From positions 1-12,979 of the forward strand of contig CAKUOV010000053.1 of the NCBI GenBank assembly GCA_934670115.1: a stretch of 12,979 bases of DNA, written 5' to 3'. The translations under genes and the position numbers were made by a program. Of the stretch, positions 1-6,992 are shown piece after piece. Source of the DNA: an uncultured Eggerthellaceae bacterium. Lineage in GTDB: Bacteria; Actinomycetota; Coriobacteriia; Coriobacteriales; Eggerthellaceae. Position 1 is the stretch's first letter. Each line of letters starts with the position of its first letter. The notes beneath the pieces are model-generated. The model was given only the letters and a program-made list of their open reading frames with translations, searched no databases and was not told the origin of the DNA.

Positions 1-34
1 TTCCCTTCGGCCTGGCATTCTGAGTCGAAGGGAA
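1..34. repeat. 9-bp inverted repeat at window edge
   Basis: TTCCCTTCG at 1-9 is the exact reverse complement of CGAAGGGAA at 26-34, leaving a 16-base loop. It lies about 170 bases past the end of ribF on the minus strand. No T-tract follows on the plus strand, and the minus-strand side is cut off by the window edge, so a terminator can be neither confirmed nor excluded. Confidence 0.5.
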
Positions 35-202
35 ATAGCCTGTCTATTTTAGTCAATTTGTAGAATTTTTGAAGCCTATTCTTTTACTTTTTGTTTATAT
101 ACAGGGCAAAAGGCTGCAAAAACGAAGAATAGTTTACTAAAAAGTTACACTTTGGATACGCAAGGAAAGCGCATGACGTCTTCAAAGAGCGCGACAAACG
201 CC
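35..202. other. AT-rich intergenic region after ribF
   Basis: This gap is visibly richer in A and T than the rest of the window. It holds an 8-bp inverted repeat, CTATTCTT at 76-83 and AAGAATAG at 125-132, with a 41-base spacer. I see no ORF with a convincing start, no tRNA fold and no clear terminator for the operon. A TTGACT hexamer occurs on the minus strand near 51-56, but no -10 box sits at a normal distance inside the window. Confidence 0.4.
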
Positions 203-1126
203 CTATAAATTATCGCGACACCACTGAATATTTCCCATGACCGTACGAATAAGCTCGTCAGTTGATTCGAACACTATCATAGGGCGTAAAAACGCCGCGA
301 ACTCTAAGCGCAAGCGCTGTCCATAAATGTCCTCGTTGAAATCAAGGATATGTGCCTCCACATTCGCGTGCGCCGCTTCCCCGAACGTTGGAGCGCCCCC
401 TACCGACACAGCTGCTTTGTAGCGCTTTCCATTTTCAGTCTGCGCATACGCGCCATACACGCCTTCGCCCAACGAGTACAAATCCGAAGGAATGGTGACG
501 TTTGCCGTACGAAATCCCATGTCGCGACCTTCGCCACGTCCGCTTTCAACGATTCCCTCCAGCGCGAAGGGGTCACCAAGCAGCTTGTTGGCCTCTTCGA
601 TATCGCACGCCGCCAGCAACCCGCGAATGCGCGTTGCCGTAATGGGCGCACCATCGAGCGCAAACAACTCGTAGCCACGTACGTCCATGCCACGCAGAGC
701 ACCCCAGCTCGTCATAGTCGCAACACTGCCCTGCGCTTTCGCGCCGAAATGAAAATCGTTTCCCACATGAAGCGAGGCGGGAATGTTGTTCGCGAAAACG
801 CTCTGGAGAAACGCCTGCGGAGAAAGCGAGAAAAATTTCCTGGTTGGCGGCAGCGCCAACACATACGTTGCACCGAGTTCATCAAGCGCGCGAAGACGGT
901 GATCGTTTGACATAAGCTTTTTCAGCTTGTCGGGACGAAACGTTTCATCGGGATCTTGCGCGAACGTGATAATGGCACTCGGGGCTTCCCTGCGCCGCGC
1001 ATCTTCCAGGGCTTTCTCTATGATGAAGCGATGCCCCAAATGCACGCCGTCGAATACGCCAAACGCACACGACACCCCCTTAAGAACGCAGCATTCCCGG
1101 AAATCGCCGCCAACTTCCACAATCAT
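203..1126 (-). CDS. ribF: Bifunctional riboflavin kinase / FAD synthetase RibF
   Basis: Converts riboflavin to FMN with ATP and then adenylates FMN to FAD in the cytoplasm. The predicted 307-residue protein has the usual two domains. The N-terminal adenylyltransferase domain carries the HxGH motif (H29-L-G-H32), a GNDFHFG segment at 122-128 and the I-x-x-T-R-I-R signature at 162-168. The C-terminal kinase domain starts near 185, has the substrate loop at 204-210 and ends with the VEAHILDF strand at 256-263, whose Glu is the expected catalytic base. The start is the ATG at 1126-1124, which overlaps the truB stop in an ATGA arrangement, implying translational coupling; an in-frame upstream GTG would only extend it into truB. 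Oddity: the kinase motif normally written PTAN reads R206-T-A-N209 here. It is the last gene of the operon in this window. Function is secure; the motif change is noted separately. Confidence 0.95.
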   Translation of the reverse strand: MIVEVGGDFRECCVLKGVSCAFGVFDGVHLGHRFIIEKALEDARRREAPSAIITFAQDPDETFRPDKLKKLMSNDHRLRALDELGATYVLALPPTRKFFSLSPQAFLQSVFANNIPASLHVGNDFHFGAKAQGSVATMTSWGALRGMDVRGYELFALDGAPITATRIRGLLAACDIEEANKLLGDPFALEGIVESGRGEGRDMGFRTANVTIPSDLYSLGEGVYGAYAQTENGKRYKAAVSVGGAPTFGEAAHANVEAHILDFNEDIYGQRLRLEFAAFLRPMIVFESTDELIRTVMGNIQWCRDNL

Positions 1127-2142
1127 AAGTCCATCCCCTTTCGCATGACCGAAGGATTGAACACGCAATCAGCTTTCCATTTCGCTTCTGTGCCGCTGTA
1201 GCGATAAATCGCTGCAAGCTTGTTCTCATAGACGACAGAAAGATACTCGCCCTCGGTTGGCGCCGCAGCGCTTTCGTGATACGTGGGAAAGCAGCAATCA
1301 CCCTGATGCTGGGCGGCTTCGCACGGCTCTTCCATAAGGTTGACCTGGAATGGCAACAGCGCATTGCCGTTCGCAAGGCGCTCATGAACGGCATCGTCAA
1401 CGTAAGCAAAGCGATACTCCAAAAGCGGCAGCGGATCAAGCGCGTCTTTCGTAGAAAGCTGCTCTAACGTTTCAAGGCTCACGCAATCGTCCACCGAAAG
1501 ACAACCAGAACGAGTGCGGCGCAATTCGGCAACGTGGGCAACCGTACCCAACGACCTGCCTAAATCACGCGCAAAGGAGCGAATATACGTCCCCTTCGAA
1601 ACGCTCACTTCCAAGCGCCAACGCGTATAAGGGCACGTCTCATCAGGAGAAATAAGCTCAATGAACGAAACGTCGTAAATCTCAACCGCGCGCGGCTCAA
1701 GCTCCACCGCATTTCCTTTACGAGCCTCATCACACGCTTTCTTGCCATTCTTCTTAAGCGCGGAATACAGCGGCGGAACCTGCATGATCTTGCCGGAAAG
1801 CGTCTTTACGTACGAAGCTGCAAATTCGCGATCGAACACCGCGGCGGGAACATCCGCTTGCTCGATAACCGCACCTTCCCTATCGTCCGTTTCCGTAGCG
1901 GCACCGAACGCAACATCAACAAGATACGTTTTATCGTGACCAACAAGATACTTATCAAGCCTGGTCGCGGGACCAACGCACACAATAAGAACGCCTGATG
2001 CCTGCGGATCAAGGGTGCCCGCATGCCCCACGCGCTTCTCGCCGAAAATCCTACGTCAACGCGAAACAACGTCGTGCGAGCTCATACCGCACGGCTTATC
2101 AACGCCCACCACCAGCGAAAGGCCCGATTCTCCCCGTTTCAC
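1123..2142 (-). CDS. truB: tRNA pseudouridine-55 synthase TruB, interrupted by in-frame UGA at codon 29
   Basis: TruB isomerises U55 to pseudouridine in the T-loop of tRNAs. Reading from the GTG at 2142-2140, 4 bases after the nrnA stop and preceded by GGAAGGA, gives an intact N-terminal TruB start with the D-K-P-x-G-M-S-S-H-D motif at residues 15-24. Codon 29 (2058-2056) is then TGA, and the same frame continues at once with R-R-I-F-G-E-K-R-V-G-H-A-G-T-L-D-P containing the catalytic Asp45. The uninterrupted remainder runs to the TGA at 1123. Full length would be 339 residues. The longest uninterrupted ORF starts at an internal GTG (2031-2029) with a poor ribosome site and would lack the first beta strand and helix including the KP motif. 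So this is a nonsense allele, a read-through gene, an internally started protein or a sequencing error. Family assignment is certain; the functional state is not. Confidence 0.85.
2056..2058 (-). other. In-frame UGA codon inside truB
   Basis: The plus-strand bases tca at 2056-2058 read TGA on the minus strand in the truB frame. TruB-like residues are continuous on both sides (S-H-D-V-V-S-R before, R-R-I-F-G-E-K-R after), so there is no frameshift, only a stop. The following base is C, known in bacteria as the leakiest context for UGA. Confidence 0.9.
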
Positions 2143-2146
2143 CGTA

Positions 2147-3223
2147 CTATTGTTCCTTCCACATGTCTTGCAAATACTCGCATAATTCTTCTTTTACCTG
2201 GTCGAATACATCCGCAATAGCACCTTTGAGCGTCATGCCGGCCGCCGCTTTATGGCCGCCGCCGCCATGCTCAAACGCGAAGACGGCGATATCGGTACCG
2301 TCTTTCGAACGCAAGCTGCCGCGAACGTTTTCCTCGGTTTCGCGCAGCGTACAAGCAACGCGTACGCCATCGATGCTGCGCAGCGTGTTTACGATGTTAT
2401 CCGCATCGGTTTTCGTTGCGCCCACGCAGGCGAAATCATCAAGCGTGACATACGTCACAGCAAGCGCACCACCCAAAAGAAGCTCCATACGCGCAACAGC
2501 ACGATTCTCCAGCTGCAAAGAAGCAATGCTGCGGCGCTGGAAAATCTGCGTGCAGACCATCTCCAGGTCAGCTCCGCATTCCAACATCTCTGCCGCGCAA
2601 CGAAACGCGAACGGATTAGCATTTTGGTATTGGAAGCGCCCTGTATCGGTGACCAAGCCCGTGAATGCGCACAGAGCAATATCTCCGCTGCGGTCAACGC
2701 CCAGCTCGCCTATAAGCTGCCACACGTTGAGCGTATTCGATGCTGCATCGGGATCAACGTAATTCAACACAGAAATAGCTTCTTTATTCGCATGATGGTC
2801 CAAGGTGATTGTAAAACCCGCGTGCTTGTGAAGCGATGCGGCAGCTTGGCCCATACGCTCATGATTCGGGACATCAACCGTAATAACGCACGACTCCATC
2901 ACCGGAGAAGCCTCATCTGCAGCTGCCGCAGGCGCCGTGGATTCGCAAGCGCCCACCATCTGCTCAAGCAGCTCAGCCGCCGGCACCATATCATGCACGC
3001 CCGGTAGGAATCCCAACGACGTATCGATGCTCGATGCATCCGTTGCCAGCACGCATTGCGCCTTCTTGCCCAGCCGATGCAACGCATGCTTGAGCGCAAG
3101 CTGCGATCCAATGCAGTCGCCATCGGGGCTTACGTGGCCCACGATAATATAATTGTCGTGCTCACGCAGCGCTTGGGCGATTTGCGCCAGCGCGGCATTC
3201 GTTTGGGGTGTGGGCACCATCAT
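2147..3223 (-). CDS. nrnA: DHH/DHHA1 phosphoesterase, NrnA-type oligoribonuclease / pAp phosphatase
   Basis: Family members degrade 2-5 nt RNAs and dephosphorylate 3'-phosphoadenosine 5'-phosphate using Mn2+ in the cytoplasm. This 358-residue protein shows the full metal site: H30 in VGH, the D-x-D-x-x-G-S block (D34, D36, G39-S40), D117 in VDVP, the D-H-H triad at 142-144 and D193 in TDTG. The C-terminal DHHA1 domain ends in the G-G-G-G-H-K-A-A-A-G substrate-binding motif at 320-329. An Ala-rich stretch near 98-106 looks like a surface loop insertion. The start is the first of two adjacent ATGs (3223 or 3220), with AAAGG 7 bases upstream of the first. It follows rbfA after a structured 212-bp gap and ends 4 bases before truB, an order also common in Gram-positive nusA-infB operons. 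NrnA versus a narrower substrate range cannot be settled from sequence. Confidence 0.92.
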   Translation of the reverse strand: MMVPTPQTNAALAQIAQALREHDNYIIVGHVSPDGDCIGSQLALKHALHRLGKKAQCVLATDASSIDTSLGFLPGVHDMVPAAELLEQMVGACESTAPAAAADEASPVMESCVITVDVPNHERMGQAAASLHKHAGFTITLDHHANKEAISVLNYVDPDAASNTLNVWQLIGELGVDRSGDIALCAFTGLVTDTGRFQYQNANPFAFRCAAEMLECGADLEMVCTQIFQRRSIASLQLENRAVARMELLLGGALAVTYVTLDDFACVGATKTDADNIVNTLRSIDGVRVACTLRETEENVRGSLRSKDGTDIAVFAFEHGGGGHKAAAGMTLKGAIADVFDQVKEELCEYLQDMWKEQ

Positions 3224-3287
3224 GCATCATCCTTTACTGTTTTTTTCGTCGCCACTCTTACTGCTTCTTGCAGCTTCCATTGCGGCG

Positions 3288-3317
3288 TTTACGTCACAAC
3301 ATTTACGTCACAACATT
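3288..3317. repeat. 14-bp tandem direct repeat (two copies)
   Basis: The unit TTTACGTCACAACA occurs at 3288-3301 and again, exactly, at 3302-3315, followed by two more matching bases. On the minus strand each copy carries TGACGTAA. It lies about 65-95 bases upstream of the nrnA start. A duplicated regulator site, replication slippage, or a remnant are all possible. Confidence 0.85.
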
Positions 3318-3349
3318 CGCGCCAGGGCCGCCCTGGCACCAACGCGAAT
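3315..3349. repeat. Long interrupted inverted repeat
   Basis: On the plus strand ATTCGC (3315-3320) plus GCCAGGG (3321-3327) pair with CCCTGGC (3331-3337) and GCGAAT (3344-3349). This gives a 7-bp GC-rich stem with a 3-base loop, stacked on a 6-bp stem with a one-sided 6-base bulge. No T-tract follows on the minus strand, so it is not a standard intrinsic terminator. It could be an RNA processing or regulatory hairpin in the rbfA-nrnA spacer. Confidence 0.6.
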
Positions 3350-3365
3350 CACCTGCGAATCCTCA

Positions 3366-3396
3366 AAGGGGCGCAGGCCTTACGCCCACGCCCCTT
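3366..3396 (-). terminator. Candidate hairpin terminator or RNA stem after rbfA
   Basis: On the minus strand 13 bases at 3396-3384 pair continuously with 13 bases at 3378-3366 (outer AAGGGGCG with CGCCCCTT; two G-U pairs inside), closing a 5-base loop. It begins about 40 bases after the rbfA stop. Only three T residues follow the stem, so intrinsic termination would be weak. It may act partially, stabilise the 3' end of the upstream transcript, or be a processing site. Confidence 0.45.
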
Positions 3397-3435
3397 GCTC
3401 AATCGTAACTCTGCGAACCTGTTCAACAAGCAAAA

Positions 3436-3819
3436 TTACTCGTTGTAGATGTCGTCCCCTTCCTGCGGGACATACGCAGGACGCGTTTCTTCCTTCGCCA
3501 ACGCATTGGCAATGCGTTGAGCCTCATCAACGCTGGTATCCAGGATGAAACGAAGCTCCGGAGCAACACGCCAGGTCAAACGCTTGGCAAGAAGCGAGCG
3601 AATACGGCCTTTTGCCTTCTCGAACGCAGCTTGCGCTTCTTCGTACTCACCCACCGGCGCCGCATAGAACACGTTGCAAGCGCTGCGGTCAAAACTCACT
3701 TCGCAACCAGTAATCGTTACCTGGTTCAAGCGCGGGTCGGAAATATCGAACAGCAAAATGCTCGCAATGTTCTCCTGCGCCTGCGCGTTCAATTTACGAC
3801 TTGACGAATTCTGTTTCAT
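3436..3819 (-). CDS. rbfA: 30S ribosome-binding factor RbfA
   Basis: RbfA binds immature 30S subunits near the 5' domain of 16S rRNA and assists late maturation, with a special role in the cold. The 127-residue protein has the single KH-like fold pattern of the family: an N-terminal helix, the I-S-D-P-R-L...V-T-I-T stretch at about 26-37, the strand around 43-54, and the R-x-x-P-E-L-x-F-x-x-D motif near 84-94 followed by the final helix. The length is normal, with a short acidic tail. Start ATG at 3819-3817 is preceded by GAGGAG at 5 bases. It follows infB after 41 bases, the usual order. A structured gap of 212 bases separates it from nrnA, so the transcript could be punctuated here. Confidence 0.95.
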   Translation of the reverse strand: MKQNSSSRKLNAQAQENIASILLFDISDPRLNQVTITGCEVSFDRSACNVFYAAPVGEYEEAQAAFEKAKGRIRSLLAKRLTWRVAPELRFILDTSVDEAQRIANALAKEETRPAYVPQEGDDIYNE

Positions 3820-3860
3820 GGGAACTCCTCTCGATCGCTTTTACTGCCTTTGCGAGCGCA

Positions 3861-6674
3861 CTACTCCGTGCGCTCGACTTCTACGTTGCGGAAGCCTTCG
3901 ATGGTATCGCCCACCTTGATATCCTGGTAGCCATTCACGCCAATACCACATTCGTAACCCTGCTTGACCGACTTCACGTCGTCCTTGAAACGCTTCAACG
4001 AAGACAAAACACCTTCGAAGATAACGGTGCCGTCGCGAACCACGCGTACCTGGTCATCACGGCTCAGCTCGCCTTCAACAATATAGCATCCGGCGATGTT
4101 GCCAACCTTGGGAACGCGGAAAACATCGCGAACTTCGGCAATACCCGTATCCTTTTCGACGATATCCGGCTTGAGCAAGCCAACGCGTGCAGCGTTGATG
4201 TCTTCGAGCGCCTGATAGATAACGCGATACAAGCGGATATCGACTTTTTCCTTCTCGGCCTGCTGCTTCGACTTACCGGTCGGACGCACGTTAAAGCCAA
4301 TGATGATGGCATCAGATGCCGCAGCCAAAGTAACGTCGGTCTCGGTAATGCCGCCAACGGCCGCATGCACGATGTTGATCTTGACCTCGCTTTGATCCAT
4401 CTTGTCGAAGGCGTCGCGCAGCGCTTCAATGGAGCCCTGAACGTCGGCCTTGATAATCAGGTTCAAGTCGGTCTGCTTGCCCTCTTCAATACGGTTGAAC
4501 AAGTCGTCAAGCGACATATGGCTCTTCGTTTCCTGCTCTGCCAAACGGGCACGCAGCGCGCGCTCTTCCGCCAGCTTGCGGGCATCGCGTTCGTCTTCGA
4601 ACACGCGGAATTCGTCGCCCGCCGTGGGAACGGAGTTCAGGCCCAAAATCTCAACCGGGTCAGACGGATACGCAGCCTTCACATGATCGCCCTTCGGGTT
4701 CACCAGGGCGCGCACACGGCCGTACGACGTGCCGGCAACCACCGTATCGCCCGGCTTGAGCGTACCACGCTGCACCAAAACGGTAGCAACGGGACCACGG
4801 CCCTTGTCCAGGTTTGCCTCGATAACAAAGCCAGAAGCAAGCGCATCGGGGTTCGCGCGCAGACCCAAAACGTCAGCCTGCAGCAAAACGGTTTCCAACA
4901 GCTCATCCACGTTCAAATGCTTCTTCGCAGAAACGTTGACGAACATGTTCTCGCCGCCCCACTCTTCGGGGATGATGCCGTACTGCGTAAGTTCCTGACG
5001 TACGCGCTCGGGGTTCGCGCCATCCTTATCGATCTTGTTCACCGCAACAACAATCGGCACGTTTGCCGCTTTCGCGTGGTTGATTGCCTCGATGGTCTGC
5101 GGCATAACGCCGTCATCGGCTGCAACAACCAAGATGATAACGTCGGTGACCTGCGCACCACGGGCACGCATTGCCGTAAACGCCTCGTGACCAGGGGTAT
5201 CAATGAACGTAATCTGATGATCCATCAAGTTGACCACCGAAGCACCAATGTGCTGCGTAATGCCGCCCGCTTCGCCTGCCGCAACGCCAGAATGACGAAT
5301 GGCGTCAAGCAAAGACGTCTTGCCGTGGTCAACGTGACCCATAACGGTAACAACGGGCGGACGCGGCTTCAAATCTTCATCGGAATCGTTGTAGACCACT
5401 GCGTATTCTTCTTCGGGAGATACCACGCGGCACTTCTTATTCAAGTCGTCAGCAATAAGCTCAATCAGGTCATCGCTCATCGATTGCGTGAGCGTGAGCA
5501 CCTGACCCAACATGAACAAGCGCTTGATGACTTCGTTCGGCTGCACACCAATGAGCTCGGCAAACTTGGAAACGCTTGCACCCTGGGGAATCTCAACAAC
5601 CGATTCATCCAGAACAAGCGAAGGATCCAAGCCGCGCTCGATTGCCTGCTGTTCGGCTTTCTCACGTGCTTCCTTCGCGCGCTTCTCCTTGCGCTTCTTA
5701 CGACGGCCTTCGCCTTCCGTGGAAGCAGCGGCAACAGCGGCACGTGCCTCGGCAAGCACCTTATCGCGCTGCAGCTTTTCAGCCTGAACGGCCATCTGCG
5801 CGTAACGATCGGGGCCTTCCTCCTGCGGAGCCTGCACCAGCTCGTCTACCTGGGGCTCAGCTACGCGCTTGCGGCCCTTCTTCTTGGCCGGTGTCTCATC
5901 AGATGCACCCGACGCATTACGATTGGACTTTGCACCCTTCGAAGAAGCGGCTTTCGCCTTCTCTTTTTCCATCTTCGCATCGTGCTGCATGCGCTGCTGC
6001 TCAGCCTCGATTTGATTAAGAAGCGAGCTGAACTTATTCGACGTCTTCGTTGTGGCAACCGTAGGAACGCGCTTCGGCTTTTCGTGCTGCTGCGGCCGCT
6101 CGGCTGCTGCTTTCGCAGATGAATGACGCTGTTCGCGATTGCGAAGGTTTTCCTCCACGCGACGCTTCTTTGCTACCTCGGCAGCGGCAGCTTCGGCACG
6201 CGCACGCGCTTCTGCCTCGGCCTTTTCGCGTTCAACGCGCGCACGCTCGGCCTCAATCTGGTCTGCCAAGCTCTGGAACGCAGAAACCTTGGGAGCCTGC
6301 TTGCTGGGCGCATGCTCTGCCCGCTCGACAGCAGCTTCCTCGTCTTCCAGGGCGCCATCGCGACGAGCGCGCTCTTCTTCGCGCAGCTTGCGCTCCGCCT
6401 CTACGGCAGCACGGCGCTGCGCCTCTTCAGCCTGCTTTTTCGCTTCTTCTTCCGCTTGCTTTTTCGCCAACTCGGCTGCTTCGGCATCGTCAAGTTCGCC
6501 GGCGCGCTGCTTGATCTCGGGCGAAAGCTTCTTGCGGACCTCCTCCACGCTTTCTTCCTTCAACGGAGTCGCATGGGTTTTGGCAGGGATATTCATCTCT
6601 GCCAGCAAATCAAGCATCTCCTTGCTTGACATGTTGAATTCTTTTGCTAGTTCATGAACACGCATTCCAGGCAT
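3861..6674 (-). CDS. infB: Translation initiation factor IF-2
   Basis: GTPase that places initiator fMet-tRNA in the 30S P site and promotes 50S joining. The predicted protein has 937 residues, long like other high-GC Gram-positive IF2s. It has an N-terminal IF2_N helix-turn segment (about 4-40), a long Ala/Glu/Arg-rich, probably coiled-coil linker (about 60-350), a second IF2_N-like domain (about 365-415), then the G domain: G1 GHVDHGKTS at 446-454, G2 with GGITQHIGA at 470-478, G3 D-T-P-G-H at 492-496, G4 N-K-I-D at 546-549 and G5 S-A-K at 582-584. Domains II to IV follow with a normal C-terminus. The ATG at 6674 is chosen because GGAGG lies 5 bases upstream, overlapping the ylxR stop; an in-frame ORF extends to 6758 but only as overlap with ylxR. 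The linker holds a duplicated F-x-S-L-x-x-Q-I-E-A-E motif. Confidence 0.97.
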   Translation of the reverse strand: MPGMRVHELAKEFNMSSKEMLDLLAEMNIPAKTHATPLKEESVEEVRKKLSPEIKQRAGELDDAEAAELAKKQAEEEAKKQAEEAQRRAAVEAERKLREEERARRDGALEDEEAAVERAEHAPSKQAPKVSAFQSLADQIEAERARVEREKAEAEARARAEAAAAEVAKKRRVEENLRNREQRHSSAKAAAERPQQHEKPKRVPTVATTKTSNKFSSLLNQIEAEQQRMQHDAKMEKEKAKAASSKGAKSNRNASGASDETPAKKKGRKRVAEPQVDELVQAPQEEGPDRYAQMAVQAEKLQRDKVLAEARAAVAAASTEGEGRRKKRKEKRAKEAREKAEQQAIERGLDPSLVLDESVVEIPQGASVSKFAELIGVQPNEVIKRLFMLGQVLTLTQSMSDDLIELIADDLNKKCRVVSPEEEYAVVYNDSDEDLKPRPPVVTVMGHVDHGKTSLLDAIRHSGVAAGEAGGITQHIGASVVNLMDHQITFIDTPGHEAFTAMRARGAQVTDVIILVVAADDGVMPQTIEAINHAKAANVPIVVAVNKIDKDGANPERVRQELTQYGIIPEEWGGENMFVNVSAKKHLNVDELLETVLLQADVLGLRANPDALASGFVIEANLDKGRGPVATVLVQRGTLKPGDTVVAGTSYGRVRALVNPKGDHVKAAYPSDPVEILGLNSVPTAGDEFRVFEDERDARKLAEERALRARLAEQETKSHMSLDDLFNRIEEGKQTDLNLIIKADVQGSIEALRDAFDKMDQSEVKINIVHAAVGGITETDVTLAAASDAIIIGFNVRPTGKSKQQAEKEKVDIRLYRVIYQALEDINAARVGLLKPDIVEKDTGIAEVRDVFRVPKVGNIAGCYIVEGELSRDDQVRVVRDGTVIFEGVLSSLKRFKDDVKSVKQGYECGIGVNGYQDIKVGDTIEGFRNVEVERTE

Positions 6675-6684
6675 TCTTGCCTCC

Positions 6685-6987
6685 TTATTCTTCAGGGGAG
6701 CTTTCGGCAAGGTGCGCGGAAAGCTCGTCGCGGACATTTTGGTAGGAGTCGGCTTCAATAGAGCACTTCAAGCTGCGAGCTAATCTTCCCTGCTTGACTG
6801 CCTTTTCAAAGCACTCAAGCGAACAGACATACGCGCCGCGCCCGGCAAGGCGTCCGGTTTTATCAAACGCGATGCGTCCCTCGGGCGTACGCACGATGCG
6901 GTACAACTGCTGCTTGGGGTTTTTCTGAGCGCAGCCAATGCAGCTGCGCTGGCGCTTCGGCGCGCTCGCCTGCTCTACGAAACCCAT
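6685..6987 (-). CDS. ylxR: YlxR family RNA-binding protein (RnpM)
   Basis: Small DUF448 protein, 100 residues. In Bacillus subtilis the family member RnpM binds RNase P RNA and modulates its activity, and YlxR has also been linked to nucleoid and gene-expression effects. The family signature is clear: C16-I-G-C19, the PKxxLxRIVR strand around 24-33, the G-R-G-A-Y-V-C motif at 49-55 with a further C59, and L-x-R-x-L-K near 69-74. The four cysteines could form a metal knuckle as in some relatives. Start ATG 6987-6985 lies 5 bases after the nusA stop, with only a weak purine-rich site, suggesting coupling to nusA. Ten bases separate its stop from infB. The ribosomal-protein-like gene ylxQ, found after ylxR in many Firmicutes, is absent. 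Confidence 0.93.
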   Translation of the reverse strand: MGFVEQASAPKRQRSCIGCAQKNPKQQLYRIVRTPEGRIAFDKTGRLAGRGAYVCSLECFEKAVKQGRLARSLKCSIEADSYQNVRDELSAHLAESSPEE

Positions 6988-6992
6988 ATCCG

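Noticed and set aside
2000..2060. Selenocysteine insertion at the truB UGA
   Set aside because: I see only weak 3-bp pairing in the 40 bases after the UGA instead of a clear bacterial SECIS hairpin, and no selenoprotein TruB is known to me. Kept only as a remote alternative.
3801..6122. Very long plus-strand open frame (773 codons) opposite infB
   Set aside because: It is antisense to a clearly recognisable IF2 coding sequence, has no family resemblance or ribosome site, and is explained by codon bias leaving the opposite strand free of stops.
6675..6758. Upstream extension of infB by 28 codons
   Set aside because: The extension lies inside ylxR in another frame, and a perfect GGAGG sits 5 bases before the ATG at 6674.
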